Source of the DNA: Butyrivibrio sp. VCD2006
GTDB taxonomy: Bacteria; Bacillota; Clostridia; Lachnospirales; Lachnospiraceae
Reading direction: 5' to 3'
DNA length: 64,000 bases
NCBI RefSeq assembly: GCF_000423925.1
Contig: NZ_AUIX01000003.1
Span: forward strand, 1-64,000
Shown: piece after piece, positions 15,195-25,544 of the stretch
Layout of the letters: the number at the start of each line of letters is the position of its first letter
Numbering within the stretch: position 1 is the stretch's first letter
Program-made: the position numbers and the translations under genes
The notes under the pieces: generated by a model
Databases searched by the model: none
The model's input: the letters and a program-made list of their open reading frames with translations, nothing else
Told to the model about the DNA's origin: nothing

Positions 15195-16880
15195 TTAAGC
15201 TCTGTCCTTACCCTCTAAATCTTTCTCATCAAAAGCTTCACTTATGGATCCACCGGGTGAAACCATAGGGAATACCTTTTCATCAGGATCCACGGCTATA
15301 TCTATAAGAACCGGTCCTTTTGCAGCGAGCGCTTTCTTAAGCGCAGGTTCAACCTCATCTCTCTTCTTCACTCTGATTGCCGTACATCCAAGACCTTCAG
15401 CAACCTTACAATAATCAACCTTATCAGTAAGCACTGTATTTGAATAATGCTGATTATAATAAAGATTCTGCCACTGTCTTACCATTCCCAGAACCTGGTT
15501 GTTTATAACAATTTCTATTACATGAATATTATACCTGCTGGCTGTAGCAAGTTCATTCATATTCATTCTAAAGCATCCATCTCCGGCAATATTAACGACA
15601 GTTTTATCAGGCATACCAACCTTAGCACCGATTGCAGCTCCAAGTCCGTAACCCATAGTTCCAAGGCCACCGGAGGTAAGGAACATTCTAGGGCGCTTAA
15701 ATCTGTAAAACTGAGCTGTCCACATCTGATGCTGTCCTACGTCGGTAGAAACAATAGCCTCACCATTTGTCAGCTTATCAAGAGTTTCGATAACATAAGG
15801 GCAGGTAAGTCCCTTCTTATCATAGCTCAGAGGGAACTTCTTCTCATATTCCTTTATATGAGCAATCCATTCTGAATGATTCTGCTGGGTAAGCTTATCA
15901 TTGATCTTTGAAAGAACCTCTTTCAGATCACCAACTATAGAATAATCTGTTCTGATATTCTTGTTGATTTCAGCTGCATCAATATCAATCTGAAGGATTT
16001 TAGCCTTCTTAGCGAATGTCTTTGCATTACCGATAACTCTGTCTGAGAATCTTGCTCCAAGAGTAATAAGAAGGTCACACTCGCTGACACCGAAATTAGA
16101 AGTCTTAGTTCCATGCATACCGATCATGCCGGTGTAAAGACTGTGATGTCCGTTAAAAGCACCCTTTCCCATAAGTGTATCGCAAACAGGTGCCTGTATT
16201 CTCTCTGCAAGTGTAAGAAGTTCTTCATCAGCACCTGAAATAACTGCGCCGCCACCAACATAAATAAATGGCTTTTTAGCGTGCTCAATCATCTTTACAG
16301 CTGTTTTTATATCATCCTCTGTATACTTTACAGGCTTTTCCTTATGAATGGGCTTCTGTGGCTTATAATCGCATTTATTAGCGGTAACATCCTTTGTAAT
16401 ATCAACGATTACAGGGCCGGGTCTTCCGCTTCTTGCAATATCAAATGCTTTTCTAATAGTATCAGCAAGAGTCTTAACGTCCTTTACGATATAACCATGC
16501 TTTGTAATAGGCATAGTAATACCAGCAATATCGACCTCCTGGAAAGTGTCTTTTCCTAAAAGAGGCAGATTTACGTTACAGGTAATTGCTACCATCGGTA
16601 CTGAATCCATATAGGCCGTAGCAATTCCGGTAACAAGATTAGTTGAACCGGGACCACTTGTTGCAAGACATACTCCAACCTTGCCTGTAGCTCTTGCATA
16701 GCCATCGGCTGCGTGCGAAGCGCCCTGTTCATGTGAGGTCAGAATGTGCTTAATCTGATCCTGCTGTTTGTAAAGTTCATCATATACGTTAAGGATTGTT
16801 CCTCCCGGATATCCAAAGACAGTATCTACTCCCTGCTCTTTAAGACACTCAAGAACAATCTGTGCTCCTGTAAGCTGCAT
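15195..16880 (-). CDS. ilvB: Acetolactate synthase large subunit
   Basis: This 561-residue ThDP enzyme condenses two pyruvates to acetolactate at the start of valine and leucine synthesis. Visible are VFGYPGG, the catalytic glutamate in TSHEQGASHAADG (about residue 50), the KDTFQEVD loop, and the ThDP-Mg motif starting AGDGCFRMNMNELATA (about 428). The C-terminal MVSPGGSISE matches biosynthetic (anabolic) forms. No small regulatory subunit gene (ilvN) is adjacent. It follows ilvD by 26 bases. Confidence 0.94.
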   Translation of the reverse strand: MQLTGAQIVLECLKEQGVDTVFGYPGGTILNVYDELYKQQDQIKHILTSHEQGASHAADGYARATGKVGVCLATSGPGSTNLVTGIATAYMDSVPMVAITCNVNLPLLGKDTFQEVDIAGITMPITKHGYIVKDVKTLADTIRKAFDIARSGRPGPVIVDITKDVTANKCDYKPQKPIHKEKPVKYTEDDIKTAVKMIEHAKKPFIYVGGGAVISGADEELLTLAERIQAPVCDTLMGKGAFNGHHSLYTGMIGMHGTKTSNFGVSECDLLITLGARFSDRVIGNAKTFAKKAKILQIDIDAAEINKNIRTDYSIVGDLKEVLSKINDKLTQQNHSEWIAHIKEYEKKFPLSYDKKGLTCPYVIETLDKLTNGEAIVSTDVGQHQMWTAQFYRFKRPRMFLTSGGLGTMGYGLGAAIGAKVGMPDKTVVNIAGDGCFRMNMNELATASRYNIHVIEIVINNQVLGMVRQWQNLYYNQHYSNTVLTDKVDYCKVAEGLGCTAIRVKKRDEVEPALKKALAAKGPVLIDIAVDPDEKVFPMVSPGGSISEAFDEKDLEGKDRA

Positions 16881-16906
16881 AAAAAACTCCTTCTAACCCT
16901 TTTTAA

Positions 16907-18571
16907 TTATTTTATTTCAAGTATTGCTCCCGTATTTCCGCTTGTAACCATCTTTTCATATCTTGCAAGATATCCTGTTGTTACCTTCGGCTGTCTGGGC
17001 TTCCATTCTGCCTTTCTCTTAGCAAGCTCCTCATCAGAAACCTTCATATCGAGCTTGTTGTTATTGATATCAATTGAGATGATATCTCCCTCTTTTACAA
17101 GTGCGATAGGTCCACCTACAGCTGCCTCAGGTGATACATGGCCTATAGAAGCACCACGGCTCGCTCCTGAAAAACGGCCGTCTGTAATAAGAGCAACTGA
17201 AGAACCAAGTCCCATACCGGCTATTGCAGATGTAGGATTAAGCATCTCTCTCATACCGGGGCCACCCTTAGGACCTTCATATCTGATAACAACAACGTCT
17301 CCTGAAACGATCTTACCGCCAAGAATAGCTGCGATAGCATCCTCTTCACAATCAAAGACTCTTGCAGGGCCTTCATGAACCATCATCTCAGGCACAACTG
17401 CTGATCTCTTTACAATACCTGTATCAGGTGCAAGATTTCCCTTAAGAACAGCAATACCACCATTAGGCATGTAAGGATTCTCAATAGGTCTTATAACCTC
17501 AGGATCAAGGTTATGAACACCTGCGATATTCTCTCCTACAGTCTTACCTGTGCATGTTATAAGATCTGTATGAAGAAGATTTTTCTTGGAAAGCTCGTTC
17601 ATAACGGCATAGATACCGCCAGCTTCATTGAGATCCTCCATGTATGTAGGACCTGCAGGTGCAAGGTGGCAAAGGTTAGGAGTACGATCTGAAATCTCGT
17701 TTGCCATTTCCATATTTATCTCTATACCTGCTTCATGGGCAATTGCCGGAATATGAAGCATTGTATTAGTTGAGCATCCAAGAGCCATGTCCATAGCAAG
17801 GGCATTTTCAAATGCCTTCTCTGTCATGATATCTCTGGGACGAATGTTATTCTTAATAAGCTCCATTATCTGGTAGCCGGCTTTCTTGGCAAGTCTGATT
17901 CTTGCTGAATAAACAGCCGGAATAGTTCCGTTACCTCTAAGACCCATTCCGATTGCCTCTGTCAGACAGTTCATTGAATTAGCTGTGTACATACCTGAGC
18001 ATGATCCACAGGTAGGACAAACCTTCTCCTCAAATTCAATAAGCTCATCATCAGTCATTTTTCCTGCAGATACGCTTCCTACTGCCTCGAACATTGAACT
18101 AAGTGAGCGCTTTTTACCATTAACGCGTCCTGCCATCATAGGACCACCGGAACAGAAAATGGTAGGAATATTAATTCTTGCGGCAGCCATAAGCATACCG
18201 GGAACACTCTTATCACAGTTAGGTATCATTACCATACCGTCAAAAGCGTGTGCCATAGCAAGACACTCTGTGCTGTCAGCAACAAGGTCTCTCGTTACGA
18301 GTGAATACTTCATTCCAATATGTCCCATAGCAATTCCATCGCAAACTGCAATTGCAGGAACAATAACGGGCATACCGCCGGCTTCAGCAACACCAAGCTT
18401 TACTGCCTGAGCAATTCTATCAAGTTCCATATGTCCGGGAACAATATCACTCTGTGAGCTAATAATACCAATAAGAGGCTTTTTCCTCTCCTCGGCTGTA
18501 AATCCAAGAGCATTAAAAAGGCTTCTGTGAGGGGCCTGTTGAAGTCCTTCCATTACGCGATCACTGTTCAT
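16907..18571 (-). CDS. ilvD: Dihydroxy-acid dehydratase
   Basis: This iron-sulfur enzyme of 554 residues dehydrates dihydroxy acids in isoleucine and valine synthesis. The cluster cysteines are in [10 protein letters not shown] (about 119) and [19 protein letters not shown] (about 189-207). The C-terminal [11 protein letters not shown] segment carries the catalytic serine. The length is normal. It sits between a GT-C-like membrane gene and ilvB in one transcript. Confidence 0.96.
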   Translation of the reverse strand: MNSDRVMEGLQQAPHRSLFNALGFTAEERKKPLIGIISSQSDIVPGHMELDRIAQAVKLGVAEAGGMPVIVPAIAVCDGIAMGHIGMKYSLVTRDLVADSTECLAMAHAFDGMVMIPNCDKSVPGMLMAAARINIPTIFCSGGPMMAGRVNGKKRSLSSMFEAVGSVSAGKMTDDELIEFEEKVCPTCGSCSGMYTANSMNCLTEAIGMGLRGNGTIPAVYSARIRLAKKAGYQIMELIKNNIRPRDIMTEKAFENALAMDMALGCSTNTMLHIPAIAHEAGIEINMEMANEISDRTPNLCHLAPAGPTYMEDLNEAGGIYAVMNELSKKNLLHTDLITCTGKTVGENIAGVHNLDPEVIRPIENPYMPNGGIAVLKGNLAPDTGIVKRSAVVPEMMVHEGPARVFDCEEDAIAAILGGKIVSGDVVVIRYEGPKGGPGMREMLNPTSAIAGMGLGSSVALITDGRFSGASRGASIGHVSPEAAVGGPIALVKEGDIISIDINNNKLDMKVSDEELAKRKAEWKPRQPKVTTGYLARYEKMVTSGNTGAILEIK

Positions 18572-18580
18572 AATAACCTC

Positions 18581-20221
18581 CTATCTTTTGTATAGAACAA
18601 AGTCTTCATTTTCATAAAAAATGTAGTAATTTGAATTTATATAATCCCAAGGGATTGTTTCATAAGTTACGTAAAATTTCCAACTGTCTTCTCCCGCAAA
18701 ATCATCTGACATCATATCTCTGTCAACAAGAATATAATCACAGTCGGTCACATCTGTATTTTCACACTCAATATTCCAGCCAAATTTAAGCAAATACTGT
18801 TGATCACAATCCAGAACACATAAATGCTTCTTAGGCGAAGGATGGGCAATATAGAGAGCATTATAACAATTGGTCTCACGCTGTCCATATTGACTGTGAT
18901 AATCAGGTCTTATCATCATAGAAGCTGAAAATATCAAAACAAATATGATAGGTACCCATTTTAAAAACATCAATAAAAAAGAGGCTTTTTCATGTCTTCT
19001 AAGCAAAAATCTTATCATTGCACTTACATGCCCGATGACATATGCATATGATATTGCAATAAGTACTCCCACATAAGAAAAAACTTTATAATATGGGAGT
19101 TTTGCCTGAATGATCATCATTATGGGATATCCCATTATGCTAAGGATCATCATTAAATTAAATATCGTTCTGCTATTTTCAAAGTGCCTTATACATTCGG
19201 TAATAAATAAAATAAGTACACTGATTGTAACAAATAAGGAAAGCGGAGCAAAACCCGGATACATCAGTCCGCTAAGGGCTTTTGCCCAGGAAACAAAATC
19301 AGCCAGATATGAAGTTCTGTTTACACCCTGAGCTGTTGACTTTGTAATCATATATGTGAAGCCTTTTGATAACGCCATGAATGGATGCGATATAATCAGC
19401 TTCAAATGTGGCATACCATAAAACGCACCTGCTTCATCCTTAACAATAAGATTTGCTCCTATAGCAAACCATATTATCAGGTATAAGCCAAGAAGAATAA
19501 CCCCCGAAATGATTGCCGTTACAATGCAATTCTTCAGTCTTTTGAAATATCTGGTTTTCCAGATTGAATCACGGAAATCATAGGTTCTGTATCCATTTAC
19601 CAAAAGGAATATAGCTGCTGCGAGGCATGCAGGAAATACCCAGTAAATGCTTGACGGTAATGTATATAATCCTAGAATAACTGCAACGCTTAAAGCGATA
19701 TAATCATTAAGCTTGAAATCTTCTGATCTGCAAATGATTATCAGCTGCCTGAAAGTGATAATAAAGCATGTACATGCGAGGGTATAACCTCGTCCCTGAA
19801 TTGACAGGTCATTTACAAGCATGCAGGAAAAATATAGCAGCATCGCACAATAGGCATACAAATCCTCAAGGAATCTCCTGCTCAATCTGTAAACAAGAAA
19901 AGGATTGAAAACAGCGCAAAGGAATGAGATTCCGCGAAGCCCAACATACGAATTGCCAAATGAATTGATAAGCGAGGATAAAACCGAATATCCTACATGA
20001 TTATTTGCAAGCGGCCAGTGAATAGCTGAATATATCGGTCCCCTACTGATGAAATAGTAGTAAGTATATAATTCATCATACCAGGGTGTAAGATATGTCG
20101 CTCTCCAGATATAGTAAAACGCCATTGCTATGACCGTTAGCACGACAATCATATCTATCGGTTCCTGCGGCAGATAATCATATAAAGTTTTGTCTTCCGA
20201 TTCAGTTGATTCTCGATGCAA
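18581..20221 (-). CDS. GT-C-like multi-pass membrane protein (ArnT/PMT type)
   Basis: This protein has 546 residues with about ten membrane segments. An early loop reads [13 protein letters not shown], where the Asp-Glu pair matches the first-loop acidic motif of lipid-linked sugar transferases (GT39/GT83-like). The short C-terminal soluble part follows the last helix near 425. It starts with TTG at 20221 inside the end of leuB, 20 bases before the leuB stop, behind GGGAG, so it is translationally coupled. An internal ATG at 20152 is a less likely start. A role in surface glycosylation is inferred from the loop motif and from the GT2-GtrA gene in the same unit; a link to branched-chain synthesis is unlikely. 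Confidence 0.75.
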   Translation of the reverse strand: MHRESTESEDKTLYDYLPQEPIDMIVVLTVIAMAFYYIWRATYLTPWYDELYTYYYFISRGPIYSAIHWPLANNHVGYSVLSSLINSFGNSYVGLRGISFLCAVFNPFLVYRLSRRFLEDLYAYCAMLLYFSCMLVNDLSIQGRGYTLACTCFIITFRQLIIICRSEDFKLNDYIALSVAVILGLYTLPSSIYWVFPACLAAAIFLLVNGYRTYDFRDSIWKTRYFKRLKNCIVTAIISGVILLGLYLIIWFAIGANLIVKDEAGAFYGMPHLKLIISHPFMALSKGFTYMITKSTAQGVNRTSYLADFVSWAKALSGLMYPGFAPLSLFVTISVLILFITECIRHFENSRTIFNLMMILSIMGYPIMMIIQAKLPYYKVFSYVGVLIAISYAYVIGHVSAMIRFLLRRHEKASFLLMFLKWVPIIFVLIFSASMMIRPDYHSQYGQRETNCYNALYIAHPSPKKHLCVLDCDQQYLLKFGWNIECENTDVTDCDYILVDRDMMSDDFAGEDSWKFYVTYETIPWDYINSNYYIFYENEDFVLYKR

Positions 20222-21302
20222 TTATATCTCCCATCTTAGAGCATCCGCATTTTTTATCTTCATCAATGCTCTCACTGGGGCGGATGAGATCTGTTGTGCG
20301 GTAGCCATCTTCAAGAGCTTTCTTTACAGCATTCTCAATACTGTCAGCTTCTTTTTCAAGCTTAAAGGTATATCTGAGCATCATAGCAGCAGAAAGAATT
20401 GTAGCAATAGGATTAGCTATATCCATTCCGGCTATATCAGGTGCACTTCCATGACTTGGCTCATATAGTCCAAAGGTTGATTCATTGAGAGAAGCACTGG
20501 GTAGCATACCAATTGAACCTGTGACCATGCTTGCTTCATCAGAAAGAATATCACCAAACATATTTTCAGTGAGAACCACATCAAATTGAGAAGGGTCCTT
20601 CACAAGCTGCATTGCACAGTTATCAACCAGCATATGTGAAAGCTCTACTTCAGGATAATCGGCAGCCACTTCCTCAACCACTTTTCTCCATAATCTTGAA
20701 GAATCAAGAACATTAGCCTTATCAACACTGATCACCTTCTTGGATCTTAACATTGCTACATCGAAGGCTTTAATTGCAATTCTTCTGATCTCACTCTCTT
20801 TATAAACAAGTGTATCAGTTGCAACAAGCTCACCATCTACTTCTTTAGTAAATCTGTCTCCAAAATAGAGACCACCGGTAAGTTCACGCATTATTAAGAG
20901 ATCAAAGCCCTTTTCAGAGGTCTCTGATTTAAGAGGACATGCATCGCGAAGTTCCGGATACAAAAAAGCAGGTCTTAAATTAGCAAATAAATTCAAGGAT
21001 TTACGGAGCCTAAGAAGTCCGGCCTCCGGTCTAAGAGATGGCTCAAGCTTATACCATGGTGAAGTGGAAGTATTTCCTCCTATTGAACCCATGAGAACAG
21101 CGTCAGCCTTTTTACACATTTCGATAGTTTCGTCAGTAAGTGGCGTGCCATAAGCATCGATAGAAGCACCACCCATTAAGACATCTGTGAATACAAATTC
21201 ATGACCATATACAGAAGAAACCTTATTCAGAACCTTTTTAGCTTCTGCAACGATCTCCGGGCCTATTCCATCACCCGGAATACATGTGATCCCCATTTTC
21301 AT
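20202..21302 (-). CDS. leuB: 3-isopropylmalate dehydrogenase
   Basis: This NAD-dependent enzyme oxidises and decarboxylates 3-isopropylmalate in leucine synthesis. The N-terminus [14 protein letters not shown], the [11 protein letters not shown] substrate loop (about residue 135) and [18 protein letters not shown] (about 289) are diagnostic. At 366 residues it is of normal length. leuA, leuC and leuD are not nearby. It follows yajC across a 90-base gap holding a GC-rich hairpin. Confidence 0.96.
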   Translation of the reverse strand: MKMGITCIPGDGIGPEIVAEAKKVLNKVSSVYGHEFVFTDVLMGGASIDAYGTPLTDETIEMCKKADAVLMGSIGGNTSTSPWYKLEPSLRPEAGLLRLRKSLNLFANLRPAFLYPELRDACPLKSETSEKGFDLLIMRELTGGLYFGDRFTKEVDGELVATDTLVYKESEIRRIAIKAFDVAMLRSKKVISVDKANVLDSSRLWRKVVEEVAADYPEVELSHMLVDNCAMQLVKDPSQFDVVLTENMFGDILSDEASMVTGSIGMLPSASLNESTFGLYEPSHGSAPDIAGMDIANPIATILSAAMMLRYTFKLEKEADSIENAVKKALEDGYRTTDLIRPSESIDEDKKCGCSKMGDIIASRIN

Positions 21303-21324
21303 AATTTTCTCCTCATATAATGAT

Positions 21325-21353
21325 AGCCGGCAAAAATTAATGTTCCGCCGGCT
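21325..21353 (-). other. GC-rich hairpin in the yajC-leuB gap
   Basis: The 7-bp arms AGCCGGC and GCCGGCT have a 15-base loop. On the minus strand no T tract follows, so this is not a classic terminator. It may be a processing or stability element ahead of the leuB ribosome site. Confidence 0.4.
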
Positions 21354-21392
21354 GCCACTTTATAATGCAGACTTTAACAACAGTCTTCTTGT

Positions 21393-21758
21393 TTACTTGG
21401 ACTTTTCTTCCTTAGTATTGTCCTTTACAGCATCCTCAGGCTTCTCAACTTCAACGATTGCTTCCTTAACCATGGGAATGCGGCAATTCTTGTTGTTACC
21501 GAACTCAACGATAACTGTTGATGACTCGTCATCAATATCGATAACTGTTCCGATAAAACCACCTGTTGTGCGAACGCTATCGCCAACAGCAAGCTGTGCG
21601 AGAAGCTGAGCTTTCTGCTTCTGCTCCTTTCTCTGAGGACGGAGCATAATAAAATACAGAACCGCAAAAATAGCAACATAAACGAGTATGATTAACATAC
21701 CGCTTCCTCCGGTTGCTGCCCCAGTACTTTCAAGAGCCATAGTGTTAGCAAAACTCAT
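21393..21758 (-). CDS. yajC: Preprotein translocase accessory subunit YajC
   Basis: This 121-residue single-pass membrane protein has one N-terminal helix (about 22-40), followed by the family motif LRPQRKEQK and the GDSVRTTGGFIGTV segment. It associates with SecDF. I chose the ATG at 21758, because GGAGGT lies just upstream of it. A TTG four codons earlier overlaps that site. It lies directly after tgt, the usual tgt-yajC pairing. Confidence 0.94.
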   Translation of the reverse strand: MSFANTMALESTGAATGGSGMLIILVYVAIFAVLYFIMLRPQRKEQKQKAQLLAQLAVGDSVRTTGGFIGTVIDIDDESSTVIVEFGNNKNCRIPMVKEAIVEVEKPEDAVKDNTKEEKSK

Positions 21759-21832
21759 ATCAACCTCCAAATTTCCTTTTTAAACATATGAATAATCTTA
21801 CAATTAATACAACTTTAAAACAAGTACAGTTT

Positions 21833-23014
21833 TTAACCCTTTTTCCATCCTTTAGCGATATCATAGCGCTCTATGGGCTCGTCCTTGTCAAATTCCTTCA
21901 TGGAATCAAGCATTTCTTCTTTGAATTTCTTAAATCTGCCCTCATCCAGAGCTGTTCTGATATCCTCCATAAGATGATTGTAAAAATACAGATTATGAAG
22001 TACGCAAAGTCTCATTCCAAGCATCTCTCCTGACTTAAGAAGATGCCTTATGTAGCTTCGTGAATATCTTCTGCAGGCAGGACACTGACAGCCTTCTTCA
22101 ATCGGTCTGTCATCAAGCTCATATCTGGCATTTAAAAGATTTATATGTCCGCGCTTTGTATAAAGATGACCATGTCTTCCGTTTCTGCTTGGATAAACGC
22201 AATCAAAGAAATCTATTCCTCTGTCTACAGCCTCGAGAATGTTGGCAGGTGTTCCAACCCCCATGAGATACGTAGGCTTATCCTTCGGAAGATGCTCTGT
22301 AACTATATCAAGAACATGATACATCTCTTCATGAGTCTCACCTACGGCAAGTCCACCTACAGCATAGCCGTCAAGATTCATTTCTGATATTCTCTTTGCA
22401 TGCTCTATTCTCAGATCATCAAAAATAGCTCCCTGATTTATTCCGAACAGAAGCTGATTTTTATTAATAGTATCCGGAAGTGAATTAAGTCTGTTCATCT
22501 CCTTCTGGCATCTTTCAAGCCATCTAGTTGTTCTGTCAACAGACATCTTCACGTAATCATGATCTGCACGAGCAGAAGGACATTCATCAAAAGCCATTGC
22601 TATTGTGGATGCAATATGAGATTGAATTCTCATACTCTCCTCAGGTCCCATGAAAAGCTTATGTCCATCTATATGGGATCTGAAATATACGCCCTCTTCC
22701 TTAATTCTTCTGTTTTCAGAAAGTGAAAATACCTGAAATCCACCGGAATCAGTCAAAATAGGCTTATTGCAATTCATAAACTTATGAAGGCCGCCCATCT
22801 TATAAATAATATCATCACCGGGACGCAGATGAAGGTGATAGGTGTTTGATAAAACCACCTGAGTTCCTATCTGTTCAAGATCCTCTGTAGAAACAGCCCC
22901 CTTTATTGCAGCCACCGTAGCAACATTCATAAAAACCGGTGTTTCAATTTTTCCATGAACGGTTTCAAATGTGGCTCTTTTAGCCATTCCTTCCTGTTTT
23001 AATAATTTATACAT
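21833..23014 (-). CDS. tgt: Queuine (or preQ1) tRNA-ribosyltransferase
   Basis: This enzyme exchanges guanine-34 of GUN-anticodon tRNAs for preQ1 in bacteria. The DSGGFQVFSL motif carries the catalytic Asp (about residue 92). GVGTPANILEAV, the second catalytic Asp in FFDCVYPSRNGRHG, and the zinc site CQCPACRRYSR with a following His are all present. At 393 residues it is slightly longer than the 370-380 norm. It starts the unit, 75 bases after the VanY-like gene and beyond a strong terminator. Confidence 0.96.
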   Translation of the reverse strand: MYKLLKQEGMAKRATFETVHGKIETPVFMNVATVAAIKGAVSTEDLEQIGTQVVLSNTYHLHLRPGDDIIYKMGGLHKFMNCNKPILTDSGGFQVFSLSENRRIKEEGVYFRSHIDGHKLFMGPEESMRIQSHIASTIAMAFDECPSARADHDYVKMSVDRTTRWLERCQKEMNRLNSLPDTINKNQLLFGINQGAIFDDLRIEHAKRISEMNLDGYAVGGLAVGETHEEMYHVLDIVTEHLPKDKPTYLMGVGTPANILEAVDRGIDFFDCVYPSRNGRHGHLYTKRGHINLLNARYELDDRPIEEGCQCPACRRYSRSYIRHLLKSGEMLGMRLCVLHNLYFYNHLMEDIRTALDEGRFKKFKEEMLDSMKEFDKDEPIERYDIAKGWKKG

Positions 23015-23045
23015 TTAAATCCTCTCCAAATATTCTTAGATAACA

Positions 23046-23081
23046 AAAATGTGCTGTTGCATAATAATAATGCAACAGCAC
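23046..23081 (-). terminator. Terminator of the VanY-like gene
   Basis: The perfect 12-bp arms 23051-23062 and 23070-23081 (GTGCTGTTGCAT type) are followed on the minus strand by ATTTTTGTT. Confidence 0.85.
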
Positions 23082-23088
23082 CAAATAA

Positions 23089-24180
23089 TCAATCATATAA
23101 ATACATATCCCAGAATTCTTCCAGACAAAGATTCTGTTCATACATTACTGTAGCTGCATCGATTCCTACAAATCTAAAATGCCAGGGCTCGTATTCAATT
23201 CCGGTAATATTTTCCTTACCTGCAAGATATCTGACAACAAAGCCATATTTGTAGCTATTCTCTGCAAGCCACTTACCTGCCTTAGTATCTCCAAAGCCCT
23301 CATCAAGACTGTAGTAAGAGCCACAGACAATATCAAAAGCAAGGCCTATCTGATGCTCTGAAGCACCGGGAACAGTAACAGCCTGAGAAGTAATATTATA
23401 AGCATCCTTATAGGAAAGTCCTGCATCCAGATAATTTTTTATCTTTCTGGAGAATAATCCCTCCTGACGCTCATCATTTCTATAAGGTGAGCAAATAGCA
23501 AGATTTATGCCATTATCGGCTGCATCCTTAAGCATAGTTTTTAAAGGTGCAAGCACCCTCTTATCGCAACGCATCGATTCATTTATATCACCAAAAGGAA
23601 ATTCATATCCTTCGGGAATCGGATGCTGTTTGTTTACAAGAATAAGTTTCCAGTCCGTTTTATCAAAAGTTATGTCGCTTGATTCTTCGGTCTCATTATC
23701 TTCATCAACAGACTCACCAATATCTTCAATATCATCTGCGAGAACGAAACCTTCAGCAAGCTCCTGGTCTTCCGATACGCCTGTCTCTTCCTCTTCAATA
23801 ATCTTATTCTTATCTACAGGAGTTATAGTAGCAAGCTGAGCCTCGGATGCGGTTGAAACAGCTTCGAGTGAATCTGAGGTATAATACTCTTCTGGCTCTT
23901 CTGATTTTTCAAAATCAGACACAAAGCTGACATTTAAAGTCAATGCCTCAGGATATGTAAAACTGCTACTTGAAATAAAGAAGAATAGTATGCTTGCAAG
24001 ACATGTATACCTCTTAACATTGTGACAGAAATGCAGTCCGATGTTATAGAAGAACAAAACAACCATTGCATATAGCATTCCAAAAAACTTCAACTTCTTG
24101 TGCTTCCTGTTGAAAGAACGAACCCTATCCATCAGTTTGTCTCTGAAGGTGGGACCCATCTGCAAACTATTTGCACGCAT
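23089..24180 (-). CDS. Membrane-anchored D-alanyl-D-alanine carboxypeptidase, M15 (VanY-like)
   Basis: This 363-residue protein has a short basic N-terminus and two hydrophobic segments (about 35-55 and 62-80). An acidic Ser/Glu-rich linker follows (about 85-170), then a C-terminal M15B zinc peptidase. The zinc and catalytic motifs are SEHQIGLAFDI (His and Asp) and EPWHFRFVG (Glu and His). It would trim the terminal D-Ala of peptidoglycan stem peptides at the cell surface. It is divergent from aroC and ends at its own terminator. Vancomycin resistance is not implied, as no van genes are near. Confidence 0.9.
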   Translation of the reverse strand: MRANSLQMGPTFRDKLMDRVRSFNRKHKKLKFFGMLYAMVVLFFYNIGLHFCHNVKRYTCLASILFFFISSSSFTYPEALTLNVSFVSDFEKSEEPEEYYTSDSLEAVSTASEAQLATITPVDKNKIIEEEETGVSEDQELAEGFVLADDIEDIGESVDEDNETEESSDITFDKTDWKLILVNKQHPIPEGYEFPFGDINESMRCDKRVLAPLKTMLKDAADNGINLAICSPYRNDERQEGLFSRKIKNYLDAGLSYKDAYNITSQAVTVPGASEHQIGLAFDIVCGSYYSLDEGFGDTKAGKWLAENSYKYGFVVRYLAGKENITGIEYEPWHFRFVGIDAATVMYEQNLCLEEFWDMYLYD

Positions 24181-24373
24181 TACAACTTAACCTCATAAAA
24201 AAAAATTTCATTTATATTTTATCACTTTTGAACTATTATTGCACAAAAAATTAAGAATAAATTAAGAATTACACATTTTTGTAATAAAATCAAGGTTTTT
24301 CGTTTGTAAACTTACGGAATCTGTGTAAAAATAGTGCTTAACATATTGACAAAATTAGAAAGGCATTAACTAT

Positions 24374-25483
24374 ATGAGCGGATCAGTATTTGGCAAGAAC
24401 ATTACCATGACAACCTGGGGAGAATCTCACGGAGCGGCTTTAGGAGTTGTCTTAGACGGCTTCCCTGCTGGACTTGAGCTTTCCGAATGTGACATTCAGA
24501 TTTTTCTAGATAGAAGAAAACCGGGCTCCTCAAAAGTAACTACTCCCAGAAAAGAAGATGATTCAGTCAGAATTCTTTCCGGAGTATTTGAAGGGAAAAC
24601 AACCGGAACTCCTATTTCACTTCTTGTTGAAAACACTTCACAGATTTCTTCGGATTATTCGGAAATCGCATCCTATTACAGACCGGGACACGCAGATTTC
24701 GGTTTTGATGAAAAATATGGTTTCAGAGATTACCGCGGTGGTGGCAGATCCTCAGGCCGTGAAACTATCGGCAGAGTTGCTGCCGGTGCTATCTGTCACA
24801 AGCTCCTTTCTCAGATGGGCATTGAGGTATGCGCTTATACAAGATCCATCGGAGATATAACCATTGATGATTCAAAATTTGATAATGATCAGATTCTGTC
24901 TTCAATAACAGCAATGCCCGATGCCGAGGCAGATAAAAAAGCAACTGATCTTATTGTTAAATGCCGTGAAAACGGTGATTCGATAGGCGGCGTTATAGAA
25001 TGTAAGGTAACAGGTATGCCTGCAGGAATTGGCGAGCCTGTATTTGATAAGCTTGATGCTGTTCTTTCACAGGCCATCATGAGTATTGGAGCTGTAAAAG
25101 CTGTAGAAATAGGTGATGGAATTAAAGCCTCCACCTCGCTTGGTTCTGAAAACAATGATGCATTCGTAATGAGCGATGATAAAACTGTTTCCAAAAAGAC
25201 AAATCACTCAGGCGGTATATTGGGCGGCATGAGTGACGGCTCAAAAATTGTTTTAAGAGCGCATGTTAAGCCAACACCGAGCATTTCTTCTACTCAGCAG
25301 ACTGTAAACAAAAACGGCGAGAATATTGATATTAACATAAAGGGAAGACATGACCCTGTTGTAGTTCCCAGAGCTGTCGTAGTAGTTGAGTGCATGACTG
25401 CTTTTACAATTCTTGATCTCCTGATCTCGAATATGTCTGCTCGCGCGTCATACATAATGGATTTCTATAGTGAAAAACACTGA
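24374..25483 (+). CDS. aroC: Chorismate synthase
   Basis: This FMN-dependent lyase makes chorismate from EPSP, the branch point to aromatic amino acids. The signatures are TTWGESHGAALG (about residue 12), RPGHADF, YRGGGRSSGRETIGRVAAGA (about 119-138) and the C-terminal RHDPVVVPRAVVV (about 325). At 369 residues it is normal. It is a single plus-strand gene with an AAAGG ribosome site, set between minus-strand units, and ends at a strong terminator. Other aro genes are not in the window. Confidence 0.97.
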   Translation: MSGSVFGKNITMTTWGESHGAALGVVLDGFPAGLELSECDIQIFLDRRKPGSSKVTTPRKEDDSVRILSGVFEGKTTGTPISLLVENTSQISSDYSEIASYYRPGHADFGFDEKYGFRDYRGGGRSSGRETIGRVAAGAICHKLLSQMGIEVCAYTRSIGDITIDDSKFDNDQILSSITAMPDAEADKKATDLIVKCRENGDSIGGVIECKVTGMPAGIGEPVFDKLDAVLSQAIMSIGAVKAVEIGDGIKASTSLGSENNDAFVMSDDKTVSKKTNHSGGILGGMSDGSKIVLRAHVKPTPSISSTQQTVNKNGENIDINIKGRHDPVVVPRAVVVVECMTAFTILDLLISNMSARASYIMDFYSEKH

Positions 25484-25491
25484 GTAATATA

Positions 25492-25530
25492 AAAAAGATC
25501 CCCGCTCATTTATTTGAGCGGGGATTTTTG
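25492..25530. terminator. Bidirectional terminator after aroC
   Basis: A GC-rich 11-bp stem (25498-25508 with 25514-25524) lies between convergent aroC and the lactonase gene. It has T5 on the plus strand and a T tract on the minus strand. Confidence 0.9.
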
Positions 25531-25544
25531 TATGACATATTTTA

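Noticed and set aside
21303..23088. T-box or leucine attenuator ahead of the leuB-ilv unit
   Set aside because: No T-box specifier or antiterminator sequence is visible in the short gaps, and no leader peptide with Leu codons was seen.
23089..24180. Vancomycin resistance VanY
   Set aside because: No vanHAX or vanRS genes are near; the family is common in housekeeping wall trimming.
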